Source: Lentzea guizhouensis (GTDB lineage: Bacteria > Actinomycetota > Actinomycetes > Mycobacteriales > Pseudonocardiaceae). From it: a stretch of DNA of 64,000 nt. A program made the translations under genes and the position numbers. Each line of letters begins with the position of its first letter. Position 1 is the stretch's first letter. The notes beneath the pieces were generated by a model that ran no database searches, was not told the origin of the DNA, and was given only the letters and a program-made list of their open reading frames with translations. Shown here piece after piece: positions 10,211 to 18,488 of the stretch. The stretch lies in assembly GCF_001701025.1 (NCBI RefSeq), contig NZ_CP016793.1:5890001-5954000 (forward strand), read 5' to 3'.

Positions 10211-11698
10211 TCACTCGCGGCACTTCTTGCCCGAGTTCACGCAGTTGACCAGGCGGTTCATGATCTTCTGCGACATCACGTTCGCGAAGTCGTCGTGGTC
10301 GGTGAGCGGGTTGTGCTCCTCCTCGGGGAAGGAGTCGACCAGGTAGCGACCGTCCTGCTGGACCTCCAGCGGGATGTTGTAGGTCAGCGAGATGCGCAGC
10401 TGCGGGACGGCCTTGAAGCCCCGCTTGCACTTGCCGTTCTGGTCGGGGAACACGATGTGGTCGCGGTGGTTCGCGGAGTCGATGTTCTTGCCGTCCCAGC
10501 AGCTCGGGAAGTCGTGCACGCGCTTGACCTTCGAGTTCTGCGGGCAGATCGGGTACTTGTCCATCAGGACCTTGTCCTCGAAGCCCGTGCAGGTCCAGGA
10601 CGCCTTGGCGTTCTTCGGGCCGTTCTGGCCGGCCTTGGCGTCGCCGTAGAGGACGCGGAGGAACTTGGGCATCGCGACGACCTTGCCGGTGGGCGAGCCG
10701 CGGAAGGTGAGGTCGACGACGGCCGGGCGCTGGATCTCGCCCTCGTTGCCCTCGAGCTCGTTCTCGGCGTTCTCCTCGGCGTTGTCCTGGTTCTGCTTGT
10801 TCTCGGTGCCCTCGGCCTGGGCGGCGTCGCTGTTCGCGTCGCCGTTGTCGAGGCCTTCCTCGCCCTGGGCCTTGTCCTCCACCGCGCAGGCGGCGGCCGG
10901 GTTGAGGTCGGGGGCCTGCTGGCCCTGCCGGCTGAACGCCAGCATCATGCGGTTCAGGATCGCGGCGCGCTTCTCGCGGGTCGGGCCGACGATGACGTTG
11001 TCCCGGTCCTGGGCCTTGGTGGCGGCGACCTTCTTCTCGGCCTCCTCGGTCACCTTCTCGATGTTCTCGAGTTCCTTCTCGATCTCGGCCTGGGCACCCT
11101 CCGGCACGTCCTCGGGGAGCAGGGACGCGACGTCGGGGCACTCGAGCTGGGGCGCGGCCTTGGCGGCCTTGTCCTTGTCCTGCTGGGCCTTGTCGTCCTT
11201 CTTCGGCGGGGCCTGCTCGCCGGCCTCCTGACCGGCCTCCTCGCCGCCCTCCGCGGCTTCCTCCTCGTCGATGATGCGCACGACGGGCCAGAAGTAGGCG
11301 GACTTGTCACCGTTCTTGCAGGTGGTGCCGGCGGCCTGGAGAGACTGGTTGTTCGAGTCCGCGTTCGTGGACAGGTTGCCGACGTAGTCGTGCAGGTGCT
11401 GGGCGCCGTTGCGGACACCGGGCTGGGCGATGAAGTTGTCCGGGTTGAAGTGGCCGTTCTCGTTCCGGCCGCAGTCGACGGTGAACGTACCCGTGGTGGC
11501 GTCGTTCTCCGGCCTTGGTTTCTTGACGTTCGGCTTCACCTTGGTGATGTCGACGAACAGCGACTTGTCCGCACCGTCGGCGAGCGCGGCGCCATCAGAA
11601 GAACTGATGGCCACCACCGCGGCACCGCCAGCGACCAGGGCCATCGCCGCTGCTGCGGCGGTCAGCCAGATCGTGGATTTCCTCCGGTGAAAAGCCAT
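10211..11698 (-). CDS. secreted DUF1996 domain protein
   Basis: 495-residue exported protein of unknown function. A signal or anchor segment spans residues 10-31 (IWLTAAAAAMALVAGGAAVV). DUF1996 begins near TGTFTVDCGRNENGHFNPDN and GAQHLHDYVGN, with the family's HLHDYVGN histidines. A low-complexity Glu/Gln/Ala-rich insert (about 150-205 and 285-320) splits the domain. The C-terminal half resumes with LPRF-like strands and the conserved PSCWDGKNIDSANHRDHIVF. Paired cysteines in the mature part suggest disulfides. It lies 82 bases downstream of the DUF4142 gene in the same direction and is probably co-transcribed. A strong hairpin follows its stop. Confidence 0.85.
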   Translation of the reverse strand: MAFHRRKSTIWLTAAAAAMALVAGGAAVVAISSSDGAALADGADKSLFVDITKVKPNVKKPRPENDATTGTFTVDCGRNENGHFNPDNFIAQPGVRNGAQHLHDYVGNLSTNADSNNQSLQAAGTTCKNGDKSAYFWPVVRIIDEEEAAEGGEEAGQEAGEQAPPKKDDKAQQDKDKAAKAAPQLECPDVASLLPEDVPEGAQAEIEKELENIEKVTEEAEKKVAATKAQDRDNVIVGPTREKRAAILNRMMLAFSRQGQQAPDLNPAAACAVEDKAQGEEGLDNGDANSDAAQAEGTENKQNQDNAEENAENELEGNEGEIQRPAVVDLTFRGSPTGKVVAMPKFLRVLYGDAKAGQNGPKNAKASWTCTGFEDKVLMDKYPICPQNSKVKRVHDFPSCWDGKNIDSANHRDHIVFPDQNGKCKRGFKAVPQLRISLTYNIPLEVQQDGRYLVDSFPEEEHNPLTDHDDFANVMSQKIMNRLVNCVNSGKKCRE

Positions 11699-11780
11699 TT
11701 GCCACCTCGTAGTTGTCCGATAAACGGCATGCTGAAGCTGACGGCGTTAGCCGTGTTGTTCGGTTGAACTCGGTGTGTGA

Positions 11781-12695
11781 TCAGTAAGAGCGGGAGTTGT
11801 GGCGCGTTTTCTTCTTCGATCGGGAGATCATTCGCATTCCGATGAGTGCGAGGGCGAGAACCGCGATCGCGCCGAAGAAGACGCCGTTGTTGTCGCCGAA
11901 CACGCCCTGTTCCGCGGTGCGGGTGAACCTGGTGCCCTCCGGCACGGTCGGGATCACGCCGTCGGTGGGGTTGGCCGAGGCCTCGTTCTCCTCGCCCGCC
12001 GCGTCCCCGGTGGGTTCCGGCGCCCCGGAGGCGGCCGTGGGGGGAGCGAGCGGTTTCGGTGACTCCAGTCCGGCGAAGTCGACCCGACCGGTGTCCTCGA
12101 GCACCTTCATGTGGTCGAAGACGGTGATCATCGCCTGCGTGGAGAGGATGCGGATGAGCTCGTTCTTGGTGCCCGCCCGGATCTGCGCGGCATAGGCGTA
12201 GACCTTGCCGTGCGCCGCTCGGAGCCGGTTGGCGAAGACGGCGTCGAACTCGTCGCCGTTCGCCGCGTCCATCTCGGCGAGCCAGCCCTTCTGCTCGTCG
12301 GAGGCCTCCGCGGGCAACGTGTGGCCGAGCAGCACGCCCGCCCTGTTCACCACGTTGTCCAGCAGCGTGTGCCCCTCGATGAGGTGCTTGCAGGCCTCGA
12401 GGATCTTGGGCTGGTCCGGGCGTTTGGCCCTGCCCTTGTCGCCCGCGGGTTTCTCCCACAGCCCCGCCTGCTTGACCCGGTTCATGAAGTCCCGGTCAGC
12501 CGGCCCGAGCGGCCCCCACTGCGTCTGCACGACCTCGTCGCCCGTCCCGCCGCTGCCGGGCGGCGGGGTGGAGATGGGGGTGGAGGGAGCGGGGGGAGTG
12601 GCGGGCTGGCCGATCGCGCTCCCGGTGCCGAGCAGCACGGCCAGCGCGCAGCCGGCCAGCGCGGCCAGTAGTCGCGTCGGCTTTGCCAAGTTCAT
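11781..12695 (-). CDS. exported DUF4142 domain protein with C-terminal membrane anchor
   Basis: 304 residues. An N-terminal signal peptide (residues 8-30, LLAALAGCALAVLLGTGSA) is followed by a Pro/Ser/Thr-rich linker. Then comes a DUF4142 ferritin-like four-helix region (about 60-200), with the family landmarks GHTLLDNVVNRAGVLLGHTLP, NGDEFDAVFANRLRAAHGKV and ITVFDHMKVLEDTG. A second Pro/Ala-rich linker leads to a C-terminal transmembrane helix (GVFFGAIAVLALALIGMRM) and a basic tail (RSKKKTRHNSR), so the domain is displayed outside the membrane. ATG 12695 is preferred to TTG 12728 because the signal peptide starts there. Function is unknown; it sits with the DUF1996 gene. Confidence 0.83.
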   Translation of the reverse strand: MNLAKPTRLLAALAGCALAVLLGTGSAIGQPATPPAPSTPISTPPPGSGGTGDEVVQTQWGPLGPADRDFMNRVKQAGLWEKPAGDKGRAKRPDQPKILEACKHLIEGHTLLDNVVNRAGVLLGHTLPAEASDEQKGWLAEMDAANGDEFDAVFANRLRAAHGKVYAYAAQIRAGTKNELIRILSTQAMITVFDHMKVLEDTGRVDFAGLESPKPLAPPTAASGAPEPTGDAAGEENEASANPTDGVIPTVPEGTRFTRTAEQGVFGDNNGVFFGAIAVLALALIGMRMISRSKKKTRHNSRSY

Positions 12696-12822
12696 GGGGA
12701 GTCGCACGAACTGGAGTACGGCCGGCAATGGGACTGCGCCTCAGTTCGAGACCCCGGCGTTATCGAACCGTTATATGCCCCCGCGCAACCCGGCCAGGTG
12801 CCCGCGACCTACCGTGGTGGCC

Positions 12823-13581
12823 ATGAGCAAGCGTTTTGTGGCGTTGGGGGACTCGTTCACCGAGGGAGTGGGCGACGACGACGCCGGTCGACCGAACGGT
12901 GTGCGCGGCTGGGCCGACCGCGTGGCCGAGGTGCTGGGTGCGGCCGACCCCGAGTTCACCTACGCCAACCTCGCGGTGCGCGGCCGGCTGCTGCCGCAGG
13001 TGCTGGGTGAGCAGCTGCCCCGCGCATTGGCGATGAAGCCCGACCTCGTGTCGCTCTACGCGGGCGGGAACGACCTGATGCGCCCGAAGGTGAACATCGA
13101 CGAGCTGATGCGGCGCTACCGGGCTGCCGTCGCGCGGTGCGTGGTCGCGGGCGCGCGCGTGGTCCTGTTCACCGGCGTCGACGGCGCGGACGACCCGGTG
13201 TTCCGCAAGATGCGCGGCCGGGTGGCCATCTACAACGAGCACGTGCGCGCGATCGCGGCCGAGCACGCGTGCGTGCTGGTCGACATGTGGTCGATGCGAC
13301 AGCTGCGGGACCGGCGGATGTGGTCCGTCGACCGGCTGCACCTCAACGCCCTCGGCCACCGCGAGGTCGCGATCTCGGTGCTGGACGGGCTCGGCGTGCA
13401 GCACTCGCTGGCGCGGACCGTGCTCGACATCGCGCCGCTGGTGGACCGGCGGCTGCGGCGGGCGGAGGACCTGCGCTGGGCCCGTGAGCACGTGGTGCCG
13501 TGGGTGGTGCGGCGGCTGCGCGGGCAGTCGTCCGGGGACGTCATCCGGCCGCGGTGGCCGGAGCTGCTGCCGCCGTCGTGA
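12823..13581 (+). CDS. SGNH/GDSL hydrolase family protein
   Basis: 252-residue cytosolic esterase-like protein. Block I FVALGDSFTEGVGDDD (Ser11 nucleophile), a block II Gly, block III YAGGNDLMRP (Asn) and block V WSVDRLHLNALGH (Asp/His) give a full SGNH catalytic set. No signal peptide is seen. The C-terminal 50 residues (LRRAEDLRWAREHVVPWVVRR) form a basic helical extension typical of the actinobacterial GDSL group. ATG 12823 is selected because block I begins three residues later. It stands alone, divergent from the DUF4142 gene. The substrate is unknown. Confidence 0.9.
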   Translation: MSKRFVALGDSFTEGVGDDDAGRPNGVRGWADRVAEVLGAADPEFTYANLAVRGRLLPQVLGEQLPRALAMKPDLVSLYAGGNDLMRPKVNIDELMRRYRAAVARCVVAGARVVLFTGVDGADDPVFRKMRGRVAIYNEHVRAIAAEHACVLVDMWSMRQLRDRRMWSVDRLHLNALGHREVAISVLDGLGVQHSLARTVLDIAPLVDRRLRRAEDLRWAREHVVPWVVRRLRGQSSGDVIRPRWPELLPPS

Positions 13582-13669
13582 GCTGAAGCGTCACGTCCGG
13601 GCCGCCTCGCTCGTTGAACGGGTGTGGGCGGCTCGGTGCCGCGCGTCCGCAGTGGATCTCCCCTCTCGT

Positions 13670-13683
13670 GAGAACGTGTTGTA
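13670..13683. promoter_or_regulatory. second, weaker KstR-like palindrome
   Basis: GAGAACGTGTTGTA matches the KstR-type pattern T-N2-AAC-N2-GTT-N2-A except for the first base. It shares the core AGAACGTGTT with the stronger site 65 bases downstream. Paired sites suggest one regulator binding twice (inference). Confidence 0.4.
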
Positions 13684-13734
13684 GCAATACTTGTATGCAG
13701 ATGCCTGACGACCTGTTTCAAGTCTTAGTCCTGG

Positions 13735-13748
13735 TAGAACGTGTTCTA
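13735..13748. promoter_or_regulatory. KstR-like operator upstream of the Liv-type ABC operon
   Basis: TAGAACGTGTTCTA fits the published KstR consensus T-N2-AAC-N2-GTT-N2-A exactly. It is an inverted repeat, TAGAAC-GT-GTTCTA, 81 bases before the first gene of the operon. KstR is the TetR-type repressor of cholesterol catabolism in actinobacteria; no kstR gene is in the window. Other TetR regulators with a similar recognition pattern are possible. Confidence 0.5.
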
Positions 13749-13828
13749 AAAATGCTGTAGGCCAGACGGGTGGTTCGGCCTGCGGGCACGGCCCTCTGGA
13801 CCGATGCAGGCCCCTAGCGTTCGACCGC

Positions 13829-15229
13829 ATGCGAGCCAGGGCTGCACTGATCGTGCTGGCGACGTGCGCGTTGGTCGCGGGCTGCGGCAGCAGGATCACC
13901 GACGAGCAGCGCGCGGCACTCGTCGCGCCCCGGGCCGGGGCCGCCGTCGGTCCCGGCCAGGACGCCGGTGCCACCGACCCCGGCGCGGTACCGGGCACCG
14001 AGAACGCGCCGGGACAGGTTCAGCACAACCCGCAGCAGCCGGACAAGCAGCCGAACCCGCCGGGCAGCATCGCGGGCGGCTGCCAGGGCACCGGTGGCGC
14101 GACGGACAAGGGCGTCACGGCCGGCGAGATCACCATCGCCAACATCTCCGACATCAGCGGCCCGGTGCCGGGCATCTTCCAGTCGGCGCAGCAGGCGACC
14201 AAGGCGTTCGTCGAGTACTTCAACGCCACCCAGGGCGCGATCTGCGGGCGCAAGCTGAAGCTGGTGTCGTTCGACTCGCGCACCGACAGCGGCGGCGACC
14301 AGCAGGCCACGGCGCAGGCGTGCGAGCAGGCGTTCGCGCTGGTGGGGTCGATGTCGGCGTTCGACCAGGGCGGCGGTCCGGCGGCGACCGGCTGCGGCAT
14401 CCCCGACCTGCGGGCCTCGACCGTCACCGCCCAGCGGCAGCGCACGCCGGTCAGCTTCGGCGCCGCGTCCAACGTCGTGAACCTGGTGTCGTCGGCGGGC
14501 CCGGACCTGGTGAAGTCGGCCTTCCCCGGTGCGGTCGGGAGCGCCGCGTACCTGTACCTCAACGCCGACGCGAGCGCGCAGAACGCCCGCAGCATGCAGA
14601 AGGCCGCCGAGGCGCGCGGGATCAAGTTCGTCTACTCGCAGGCCATCGACATCACCGACGTCAACTACGCGCCGTACGTGGCGAAGCTCAAGGAGACCGG
14701 TTCCAAGATCGTCTACTGGATCGGGTCGGCGCAGTACGCGGTGCGGTTGCAGCAGGCCATGCGGCAGCAGGGGTTCACGCCGGAGGCGTTCATCACCGAC
14801 CCGAGCGCCTACGACCCGCAGTACGTCCGGCAGGGCGGCGCCACGGTCGACGGGACGGTCGTCTACACCAACGGCGCGCTGTTCGAGGAGAACAACCCCC
14901 AGGTCGCGCTCTACAAGCAGTGGCTGGGCCGGGTCGCGCCCGGTGCGGCGCCGTCCTACTTCGGCATGTTCGCGTGGGCGGCGGCACGGCTGTTCGTCGT
15001 CAGCGCGGCGAAGGTCGGGCCGCAGCTGACCCGCAAGGCGATGCTCGACCAGGTGCGCGGCGTGCGCGAGTTCACCGCGGAGGGGATGGTCGCGCCGCAG
15101 GACGTCGGCGGCAAGCGGACCTCGGCCTGCATGACCCTGGTGCGGCTCAAGGGCGGCACCTGGACCAGGCTCGCGCCGGCGTCCGGGTACTCGTGCGGCT
15201 CGTTGATCGACACGGGAGTCGGCGGATGA
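13829..15229 (+). CDS. ABC transporter substrate-binding lipoprotein, branched-chain amino acid type
   Basis: 466-residue periplasmic-binding-type protein anchored by a lipobox, LVAGC (C19, after a short hydrophobic signal). A Pro/Gln-rich spacer (about 30-85) precedes a Peripla_BP_6 fold beginning VTAGEITIANISDISGPVPG. The two lobes carry AFVEYFNATQGAICGRKLKL and FITDPSAYDPQYV. It is longer than LivK (about 370 residues) because of the spacer. It is the first gene of an operon; the permease start overlaps its stop (ATGA at 15226-15229). The ligand is not deducible. A KstR-like operator upstream hints at a steroid, lipid or degradation product rather than an amino acid (inference). Confidence 0.88.
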   Translation: MRARAALIVLATCALVAGCGSRITDEQRAALVAPRAGAAVGPGQDAGATDPGAVPGTENAPGQVQHNPQQPDKQPNPPGSIAGGCQGTGGATDKGVTAGEITIANISDISGPVPGIFQSAQQATKAFVEYFNATQGAICGRKLKLVSFDSRTDSGGDQQATAQACEQAFALVGSMSAFDQGGGPAATGCGIPDLRASTVTAQRQRTPVSFGAASNVVNLVSSAGPDLVKSAFPGAVGSAAYLYLNADASAQNARSMQKAAEARGIKFVYSQAIDITDVNYAPYVAKLKETGSKIVYWIGSAQYAVRLQQAMRQQGFTPEAFITDPSAYDPQYVRQGGATVDGTVVYTNGALFEENNPQVALYKQWLGRVAPGAAPSYFGMFAWAAARLFVVSAAKVGPQLTRKAMLDQVRGVREFTAEGMVAPQDVGGKRTSACMTLVRLKGGTWTRLAPASGYSCGSLIDTGVGG

Positions 15230-17040
15230 CGGCGCTGCTGGCCTACACCGTCTTCGGCCTGGTCACGGGCGGCGCGTACGCGGTCGTGGCCAGCGGGCTG
15301 GTGCTGACCTACAGCACGTCCAAGGTGTTCAACGTCGGGCACGGCGCGATCGGCATGGTCATGGCGTTCCTGTACTGGGAGCTGGCCGAGAACCGCGGGC
15401 TGCCGCAGTGGCTCGCTTTGCTGATCGTGGTCGGCGGGTGTGCGCCGTTGTTCGGGTTGGTGGTGGAGCGGTTCATCATGCGCAGGCTCGCGGGTGCGCC
15501 GGTCGGGATCACCTTGGTCGCCGGTGTCGGTGTGCTGGTCGGGCTGATCGGCGTGGCGCAGGTGGTCTGGCCCCCTGCGGCGCGGCCGGTGCGGCCGTTC
15601 CTGGATGCTTTCGGGGTCCACATCGGACAGTCGTTCGTCAGTGGGCACGACCTGGTGACGCTGGCGTGCGCGGTGCTGGTGGCGGGCGGGTTGTACGTGC
15701 TGCTGAACCGGATGCGGACCGGGCTCGCGATGCGGGCGTGCGTGGACGCGCCGGAGCTGGCCGCGCTGTACGGGGCCCGCCCGCACCGGCTGTCGGCGCT
15801 GAGCTGGGCGATCGGGTCGGCGCTGGCGGCGTTGGGCGGGATCCTGCTGACACCGGTGGTGCAGCTGGACTACGTGACGATGACGTTGCTGGTGATCACG
15901 GCCTACACGGCGGCGTTGGTGGGCAAGCTGCGCAGTCTGCCGTTGACGTTCGTGGGTGCGTTGGGGCTCGGGCTGGTGCAGTCGTACGCGGTGGCGTACC
16001 TGCCGTCGTCGCCGTTCTGGATCTCGTTCCGGGCGGCGATCCCGGCGTTGCTGCTGTTCGTGGTGCTGCTGGTGATGCCGCAGTCGCCGTTGCGGATCGG
16101 TGGTGTCCGCGGGTCGCGCGGGCTTTCCGTGCCGAACGGGCTGACGACCCTCGTCGCGGCGGTGGGGTTCGTCGGCGTGGTGATCGCTTTTGCGCTGCTG
16201 ACCGACGGAGTGGTCGCTTCACAGCTGGCGCTGGGGCTGGTGTTCGGGATCGTGCTGCTGTCGATGGTGCTGCTCACCGGGTACGGGGGAGTGGTGTCGC
16301 TGGGGCAGTTCACGTTCGTCGGCGTGGGCGCGGTGGTGGTCGCGCGCCTGGGCACGTCCCCGCTGACGCTGCTGCTGGCGGCGCTGGTGTCGGCGGCGGT
16401 CGGGGCGTTGATCGCGTTGACGGTGCTGCGGGTGAGCGGGTTGTACCTGGCGCTGGCCACTTTGGGGTTCGCGCAGCTGATGGACAAGCTGGTGCTGCAG
16501 TCGCCTGTTGCTTTCGGGGTGCGCGGAAGCTTGGAGGTGCCGCGGCTGGTGGGCTCGCCCGCCGGTCAGCTGGTGCTGGCGGCGGTGGTGTTCGCGCTGG
16601 TCGGAGCTGGGGTGCTGGCGGTCAGGCGCGGGCGGCTGGGGCGTCGGATGATCGCGGTGAAGGACAGCTCGGCGGCGTGCGCGACGCTGGGGATGAACGT
16701 GCGGTGGGTGCGGGTCGGGGTGTTCGCGCTGTCGGCCGCCATCGCGGGGCTGGCCGGCGGCTTGTTCGCGCAGCTGCGGGAAACCGTTGCGGCGAGCGAC
16801 TTCCAGCTGTTCAACAACCTGCCGCTGCTGCTGTTCGCGGTGATCGCCGGGGTGACGTCGGTGTCCGGCGCGCTGCTCGGCGGGGTGCTGCTGATGCTGC
16901 TTCCGGTGCTGCAGAGCGGGTTCCCGGCGTTCGCGGGGGTGGCGGTGGTGCTGCTGGGGGTGGCGGCGGCGGGGCTGGCGCGGGATCCGAACGGGTTGGT
17001 GAGCTGGTTCTACCGGGCGTGGTCGTGGCGGCGGGCATGA
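15226..17040 (+). CDS. ABC transporter permease, LivH-LivM fusion
   Basis: 604-residue fusion of the two permease subunits usually encoded separately. Residues 1 to about 290 are LivH-like (GGAYAVVASGLVLTYSTSKV, FNVGHGAIGMVMAFL, and the MRACVDAPELAALYGARPHR EAA-like loop). Residues from about 300 onward are LivM-like (LLTGYGGVVSLGQFTFVGVG, and the EAA-like loop MIAVKDSSAACATLGMN). About 16-18 transmembrane helices are expected. ATG 15226 overlaps the preceding stop. Downstream, 96 bases separate it from the first ATPase gene, the only sizeable gap in the operon. It should form the translocation channel with LivG- and LivF-type ATPases. Confidence 0.92.
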   Translation: MTALLAYTVFGLVTGGAYAVVASGLVLTYSTSKVFNVGHGAIGMVMAFLYWELAENRGLPQWLALLIVVGGCAPLFGLVVERFIMRRLAGAPVGITLVAGVGVLVGLIGVAQVVWPPAARPVRPFLDAFGVHIGQSFVSGHDLVTLACAVLVAGGLYVLLNRMRTGLAMRACVDAPELAALYGARPHRLSALSWAIGSALAALGGILLTPVVQLDYVTMTLLVITAYTAALVGKLRSLPLTFVGALGLGLVQSYAVAYLPSSPFWISFRAAIPALLLFVVLLVMPQSPLRIGGVRGSRGLSVPNGLTTLVAAVGFVGVVIAFALLTDGVVASQLALGLVFGIVLLSMVLLTGYGGVVSLGQFTFVGVGAVVVARLGTSPLTLLLAALVSAAVGALIALTVLRVSGLYLALATLGFAQLMDKLVLQSPVAFGVRGSLEVPRLVGSPAGQLVLAAVVFALVGAGVLAVRRGRLGRRMIAVKDSSAACATLGMNVRWVRVGVFALSAAIAGLAGGLFAQLRETVAASDFQLFNNLPLLLFAVIAGVTSVSGALLGGVLLMLLPVLQSGFPAFAGVAVVLLGVAAAGLARDPNGLVSWFYRAWSWRRA

Positions 17041-17136
17041 GGGCGGCGTGGGGTGCGGCTGCGGCGGTCGTGGCGGCGGCGCGGTGGCAACTCGGGGTGT
17101 GGGTGCAGCGGTGCGCGGTGGTGGCTGGGGGTGGGC

Positions 17137-17829
17137 ATGAGCGCGTTGCAGGTTGACGGGGTGACGGTTCGCTTCGGTGAGGTGACCGCGGTCGATGACG
17201 TCACGCTCACCGTTGAGCCCGGCATCACCGGGTTGATCGGGCCCAACGGTGCGGGCAAGACGACGTTGTTCGACGTGGTCAGCGGGTTGCGGAAGCCGTC
17301 GTCCGGCCGGGTTCTGCTGGACGGGGCGGACATCACGGCGAAGGGGCCGCACCAGCGGTCGCGGATGGGGGTGGCGCGGACGTTCCAGCGGCTGGAGGTC
17401 TTCGGGTCGCTCAGCGTGTGGGAGAACGTCGTGGTGGCGTTGGAGAGCCGGCGGCGGTCGCCGAAGCTCGCCGACGAGTTGTTGAGCAGGGTGGGCATTG
17501 CGGAATGGGCCGGCAGCCAGGCGGACACCGTGCCCACCGGTACCGCGCGGTTGCTGGAGCTGGCTCGGGCGCTGGCGACGGACCCGCGGCTGTTGCTGCT
17601 CGACGAGCCGTCCTCGGGGCTGGACCGGCAGGAGACCGACGCGTTCGGGGAGCTGTTGCGGCAGCTAACGGCCGAGGGGCGGGCGGTGGTGCTGGTGGAG
17701 CACGACATGGACCTCGTCATGGGCTACTGCGACAGCGTGCACGTGTTGAACCTGGGGCGGTTGCTGACGAGTGGCACACCGGACGAGATCCGCGCGCACG
17801 CCGGAGTGCGGGAGGCGTACCTCGGATGA
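17137..17829 (+). CDS. ABC transporter ATP-binding protein, LivG type
   Basis: 230-residue ATPase. Walker A is GPNGAGKTT (about residue 35). The LivG landmark GVARTFQRLEVF follows. The signature position reads PTGTARLLELARALA, where the family has LSxGxQ, so the C-loop is degenerate. Walker B is LLLLDEPSSGLD and the switch histidine is in VLVEHDMDLVM. GTG 17053 would add a low-complexity Arg/Gly-rich extension, so ATG 17137 after CTGGGGGTGGG is preferred. Its stop overlaps the next ATG (ATGA). It pairs with the following ATPase to energise the fused permease. Confidence 0.9.
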   Translation: MSALQVDGVTVRFGEVTAVDDVTLTVEPGITGLIGPNGAGKTTLFDVVSGLRKPSSGRVLLDGADITAKGPHQRSRMGVARTFQRLEVFGSLSVWENVVVALESRRRSPKLADELLSRVGIAEWAGSQADTVPTGTARLLELARALATDPRLLLLDEPSSGLDRQETDAFGELLRQLTAEGRAVVLVEHDMDLVMGYCDSVHVLNLGRLLTSGTPDEIRAHAGVREAYLG

Positions 17830-18488
17830 ACGAAACCATGATCGAACTCATGGACGTCCACGCCGGGTACGGCCGGATCGAGGTGCTGCGCGGGGTCTCG
17901 CTGAGCGTGCCGCGCGGGACGGTGACGGCGTTGCTGGGGCCCAACGGCGCGGGCAAGTCGACGCTGGTGAAAATCCTGAGTGGACAGATCAGGGCGACGA
18001 GCGGGCATGTCCACCTGAAGGGCGTGCACGTCAACGACGCCGCGCCCGACGAGCTCGCGCGGGCCGGGCTGTGCACGATCCCCGAAGGCCGGGCGATCTT
18101 CCCGAACCTGACGGTGGCGGAGAACCTGCGGCTCATGCGCGGGGACCCCGAGGTCGTCTACGCGAGGTTCCCCAAGCTCAAGGCGCGGCAGAAGCAGCTG
18201 GCCGGGTTGATGTCCGGGGGTGAGCAGCAGATGCTGGCGTTCTCCCGTGCGCTGCTCACCGAACCGGCGGTGCTGGTGGTCGACGAGCTGTCGATGGGGC
18301 TCGCGCCGGTCATCGTCGCCGAGCTGTACGAGGTGGTCCGGGAGCTGGCCGGGACCGGTGTGACGATGTTGGTCGTCGAGCAGTTCGCCGAGACCGCGTC
18401 CGCCGTGGCCGACCAGGTGGTCGTGATGGCGCACGGCGAGATGGTCGAGGGCGACCTGGCGGAAGTCTACTTCGGAGGGACGTCATGA
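17826..18488 (+). CDS. ABC transporter ATP-binding protein, LivF type
   Basis: 220-residue ATPase of the LivF class. Walker A GPNGAGKST, the LivF-typical CTIPEGRAIFPNLTVAENL, signature LMSGGEQQMLAFSRAL, Walker B VLVVDELSMGLAP and switch region LVVEQFAE are all visible. Walker B has Glu followed by Leu rather than Pro, normal for LivF. ATG 17826 overlaps the livG-type stop and its own TGA overlaps the next ATG at 18485, so translation is coupled through the operon. Confidence 0.92.
   Translation: MNETMIELMDVHAGYGRIEVLRGVSLSVPRGTVTALLGPNGAGKSTLVKILSGQIRATSGHVHLKGVHVNDAAPDELARAGLCTIPEGRAIFPNLTVAENLRLMRGDPEVVYARFPKLKARQKQLAGLMSGGEQQMLAFSRALLTEPAVLVVDELSMGLAPVIVAELYEVVRELAGTGVTMLVVEQFAETASAVADQVVVMAHGEMVEGDLAEVYFGGTS

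Noticed and set aside
13804..15228. Open frame beginning at 13804 that runs into the LivHM frame
   Set aside because: Up to 15228 it is an out-of-frame reading of the substrate-binding protein; the permease proper starts at ATG 15226.
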